DNA from: JBFELO01 sp041552055
GTDB lineage: Bacteria; Acidobacteriota; Thermoanaerobaculia; Thermoanaerobaculales; Sulfomarinibacteraceae
Direction of reading: 5' to 3'
Length of the DNA: 24,929 nucleotides
Assembly: GCA_041552055.1 (NCBI GenBank)
Contig: JBFELO010000069.1
Coordinates: 1-24,929, forward strand
Below the pieces are notes generated by a model. The model made no database searches. It had not been told where the DNA came from and saw only the letters and a program-made list of their open reading frames with translations. The translations under genes and the position numbers were made by a program. Positions 22,284 to 24,929 of this stretch are shown here, one piece after another (position 1 is the stretch's first letter; every line of letters begins with the position of its first letter).

Positions 22284-23591
22284 CTACCACGCGTGGCCGA
22301 CCTGGATGTACCAGTACTCGTCTTCGGGCCCAACGGCGAAGTCGACGCCGACCCAGAGCCGATCCTGTGGTCTGAAAAGGTACCTTCCTCCGACGCCGCC
22401 GGCCAGAATTCCGCTCTCGTCGTCGTAGACCGGGGTGTCCCCGCGTGTGGAGCCGACCCCGATGAAGCCGAGCACGGCCCACCGCTCCACGAGGTTCCAC
22501 CGCAGCTCGCTCTCCACCACGCCGGCAAGCTCGTTCTGGTAGCGCAGCGCCGGGACACCCCGGAGGGTGATCCACGGATAGCCCCACAGCGGCGGATCGC
22601 CGCTCACCCCGTCGAGTTCGAGTCGCAGGCCAAGCACGAATCGGTCGTCGAACTGGTGGAAGGAGTGCAGCCGGAAGCCGGCTTTCCAGTAGTTGAAGTC
22701 CCCCGCCAACGCCTCGTCGAAACGCCACGCCACCAGCTCGAGGAGCTGACCCCGGTTGGGCGTCATGGTGTTGTCCCGTGTGTCCCACACCGCCTGCGCC
22801 GCCAGGCCGCTGTCCGCGGCTTGCTCCTCACCGAAATCGACCGGGACGTCACTCGCCAGTTTGAACGTCCCCTCGGCGTTGATGTAGAAGAGCTTGCCGC
22901 CGAGCATGAAGTTGCCCGATCCGACCCTGAACTTGATGTCCTGGTGCAGCAGGCCGCCGGCGAGATCGAAATTGAACGGGAGGCTCAGGAAGTAGAATGT
23001 CGACTCCAGGTTGAGGTACGCGAGGGCACCCATGTAGCGGATGCGGTCCTCGCGCCACGAGGCCGAGTGGCCGACGCCGACTCCCCAGGTGCCTTTCTCG
23101 GTGTACGCGGCGGCGACCCCGGTAATAGTGGGGGGTCGTTGCCTCTTCTTCTCGGATGTTCGAGCCGGTGGTGTGCCTGTGGTCACGGCCGGCGAGGTGG
23201 CAACCGATCCGGGATCGGCTTCGTCTTTGCGCGGGTGAAAGAACCCAACGGCGGCTCCGACTCCGTAGCCGATGGCCGGTTCGGTCACCAGGATCGGGAT
23301 CGGGATGAAGCGACCGCCGGAATTCTCCTGTCCTTCCGTCGAGGGCGGCTCGGCCTTGTCGGACTCCTCGGTCGGTGTGGGCTGCTGAGCGTGGGCCACG
23401 GACGCCGGCGAAACGACCGCGTACGCAACCGCCAGAATGACGACGAAGCCGGACGCAGAGCCGCCCGTTCTCCCAATCGAGGGAAAAGCGTGTCCGGCAC
23501 CCGTCGCCGGAGCAGCTCTCCTGCCCGGCCTACGGCGTGTACCAGATCGGCGAGGTATAGGCGCGCTCCTGGTGGAACGTTTCGGCGCCAT
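22284..23591 (-). CDS. Outer-membrane beta-barrel protein (surface-antigen/BamA-barrel type), start uncertain
   Basis: The frame encodes a signal peptide (hydrophobic GFVVILAVAYAVV, then SVAHA before QQP), a short Thr/Glu/Pro-rich linker, and a barrel of about 320 residues built of alternating strands, ending YWYIQVGHAW with the C-terminal aromatic typical of outer-membrane proteins. AVWDTRDNTMTPNRGQLLEL and the later LRGVPALRYQNELAG resemble the BamA/surface-antigen barrel; no POTRA domain is present. The start is a problem: the nearest ATG (23591) lies 62 bp inside the DUF3604 gene and gives a 45-residue basic lead before the hydrophobic core. The next GTG (23399) would cut off the signal peptide. 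An ATT at 23477 would give a near-ideal signal peptide. Coordinates use the ATG. The transported substrate is unknown. Confidence 0.72.
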   Translation of the reverse strand: MAPKRSTRSAPIPRRSGTRRRPGRRAAPATGAGHAFPSIGRTGGSASGFVVILAVAYAVVSPASVAHAQQPTPTEESDKAEPPSTEGQENSGGRFIPIPILVTEPAIGYGVGAAVGFFHPRKDEADPGSVATSPAVTTGTPPARTSEKKRQRPPTITGVAAAYTEKGTWGVGVGHSASWREDRIRYMGALAYLNLESTFYFLSLPFNFDLAGGLLHQDIKFRVGSGNFMLGGKLFYINAEGTFKLASDVPVDFGEEQAADSGLAAQAVWDTRDNTMTPNRGQLLELVAWRFDEALAGDFNYWKAGFRLHSFHQFDDRFVLGLRLELDGVSGDPPLWGYPWITLRGVPALRYQNELAGVVESELRWNLVERWAVLGFIGVGSTRGDTPVYDDESGILAGGVGGRYLFRPQDRLWVGVDFAVGPEDEYWYIQVGHAW

Positions 23592-24929
23592 CGGGTATCT
23601 CGACGCCGTAACGGAACGCATCGTAAACCACCCAGCGCGGGGTCGGAATTTCGAGCACACGCGCATAGTAAAAAGCGCTCTCTTTCGGATCGAAGTCGGG
23701 ATCGGTCCAGACCGCGCCGAGCTCGGAGGCTCCAATGGTGTTGCTCCAGTTGGCCGCCGCGATGTCCACGGTGTTGCCGACTGGCGGCAGCACGCCGTTG
23801 GCGTCCGGCTCGCGTCCGGTCGACCAGGCGACGTCATAGACCTTCTCGTGCGTCTCACCGTTGGCGTCCAGCCAGCCCTTGACGATCTGAATGCGGTCCA
23901 GGTTGGCGCCGATCACATCGCGCAGCGCATAGACCATGAAGGTGGGCGCTCCGCCGGTGCCGTGGGCGCGGAGGTCGCCGCCCATCGGCACGCCTTTCTC
24001 ATAGCCCCGGAAGGCGGGCTGGCGGCTGTTCAGGTCTTCCGCCGTGTAGTCCCAGCCGCCGAAGAAACGCACCAGGATGCGCGGGCCGGTGGTGCCGTAG
24101 ACCTCCTTGCGTTCCATGGCGTCCCAGATCGCCTCACGGGTGTTCTCCTGCGCCCACACCCCGGTATAGCCTGAGGCCACGAGCTCATAGCCCTCAAAGA
24201 CGCCGTTCTCGGTCTTGGTGAAGGGATGGTGCATGCGCGTCGGCGATGGTTCGGCGTTCGTCGCCTTGCCGAAGAAGTTTTCTTCCTCGACGGCGGAAAG
24301 GGCTGTGTGGCTATCGGTCGAGCCGATCAGGCCGAATTTGTAGGGGTTGGTGCCAAGCCGCTTCTCCAGCAGAAGTCCATTCTTCAGCGCCTCGCGGGCG
24401 TACTCGTACTGCAGCATGTTCTTGGTCTTGGCCTCGGAAAGATCGAGGTTCCCGGCGTCCCAGGTCTCGTAGTCGGCAAAAGCGTCGTCGGGCGACAGGA
24501 ACGGATGCGTCTCGCCATCGCCCTTGATCTGGGTGACCTCGTACATCGGCTCCCAGCGAGCCCGCGACTCGACGTAGAGCTGGTCGAGTTTGCGGCCGGT
24601 GTACTGGGCGTCGACCGGGAACATGATCCCGTTCGACAGGTTGCCGTTGTGGGCGAGCGCCAGCGCAGCGCCGCCGGTCGTGGCCTCGTAGTTCTCGAGG
24701 TATCTGTAGAGATCGAGCGGATCGGTCGAGCCCACCGGCGCCTGGGTGGTGTACGGCACGACCTCGCCGACCTTGACGGCGCCGTCACGGAAGATCACGT
24801 TTCGGTGCAGGTTGTTACCAGCGACGAGCGAGGTCCACTCGAAGCCGATCAAGGTCGTGAAGCGGCCGGGGTCGTTGAACCGCTCGGCCGCATCGACCAC
24901 CTTCTCCCAGATCGATGCGTATGTCTTTC
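23530..24929 (-). CDS. DUF3604 family protein, PHP-like (N-terminus outside window)
   Basis: At least 466 residues are visible; the frame is open through the right edge (KTYASIWEKVVDAAERFNDPG), so the GTG at 24900 is internal. DUF3604 proteins are large, often exported proteins with PHP-type metallohydrolase features; their substrate is not established. Visible marks are RFTTLIGFEWTS, the LALAHNGNLSNG stretch with a candidate metal-binding His, FGLIGSTDSHTAL with the D-x-H pair, EAIWDAMERKEVYGTTGPRI, and MGGDL. The family C-terminus AYTSPIWYTP is intact. The first metal-binding motif and any signal peptide would lie outside the window. The beta-barrel gene follows on the same strand, probably in the same transcript. 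Confidence 0.88.
   Translation of the reverse strand, partial: KTYASIWEKVVDAAERFNDPGRFTTLIGFEWTSLVAGNNLHRNVIFRDGAVKVGEVVPYTTQAPVGSTDPLDLYRYLENYEATTGGAALALAHNGNLSNGIMFPVDAQYTGRKLDQLYVESRARWEPMYEVTQIKGDGETHPFLSPDDAFADYETWDAGNLDLSEAKTKNMLQYEYAREALKNGLLLEKRLGTNPYKFGLIGSTDSHTALSAVEEENFFGKATNAEPSPTRMHHPFTKTENGVFEGYELVASGYTGVWAQENTREAIWDAMERKEVYGTTGPRILVRFFGGWDYTAEDLNSRQPAFRGYEKGVPMGGDLRAHGTGGAPTFMVYALRDVIGANLDRIQIVKGWLDANGETHEKVYDVAWSTGREPDANGVLPPVGNTVDIAAANWSNTIGASELGAVWTDPDFDPKESAFYYARVLEIPTPRWVVYDAFRYGVEIPDGAETFHQERAYTSPIWYTP

Noticed and set aside
21888..23882. A 664-codon + strand frame over the queA 3' end and the beta-barrel gene
   Set aside because: It overlaps two confident genes in other frames, and its composition is that of a shadow frame.

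Overview
The window is GC-rich bacterial chromosome. It has outer-membrane proteins (a NodT-type lipoprotein channel and a beta-barrel), an RND pump, menaquinone synthesis by the futalosine route (MqnD) and QueA, so the host is a Gram-negative, menaquinone-using bacterium. The gene set and the intergenic spaces full of short tandem repeats make me favour Acidobacteriota. That is an inference; Myxococcota, Gemmatimonadota or a related deep-branching phylum are not excluded. No rRNA, tRNA, CRISPR array, IS element or phage gene was recognised.

Layout. 1-4512: central metabolism and redox on the + strand: the 3' end of glucokinase, a PilZ c-di-GMP receptor behind a convincing sigma-54 promoter, a GCS2-family glutamate-cysteine ligase, and glucose-6-phosphate isomerase. 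4513-4951: a repeat-rich spacer. 4952-6958: mqnD converging on an MFS transporter gene with 6 bp between them. 7239-14093: a tightly overlapping four-gene operon, TetR regulator / outer-membrane factor / membrane-fusion protein / RND permease, behind an AT-rich promoter with palindromic operators. 14094-14473: repeat-rich spacer. 14474-17412: a possible 41-codon ORF, a membrane-spanning pseudokinase with a TPR-like periplasmic part, and a YraN/UPF0102 protein. 17413-17763: repeat-rich spacer ending in inverted repeats. 17764-20355: flotillin plus an unrecognised 359-residue protein. 20356-21207: a second large repeat island. 21208-22236: queA. 22284-24929 (minus strand): a DUF3604 protein cut by the window edge, followed by an outer-membrane beta-barrel protein whose start codon is problematic.

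The most unusual content is between the genes. Two copies of a 200-bp element, at 4550-4749 and 20671-20870, share one architecture: a 34-bp direct repeat, a long imperfect hairpin, then the same 34-bp repeat. Each is followed 65-80 bp later by a GACGAA-type hexamer tract and then a shared G-rich 12-mer. The other spacers hold perfect or near-perfect tandem hexamers, heptamers and octamers (CATCCAG, CTCGCAT, GCTCCTT, AGCGACC, CACAGAGA, AAGCCCAC, GACGAA). Three genes (pgi, the outer-membrane factor and the fusion protein) read through such tracts at their 3' ends, so their proteins carry non-homologous tails. The efflux operon, the sigma-54-driven PilZ gene, the transmembrane pseudokinase and the flotillin/partner pair are the functional units most worth following up.
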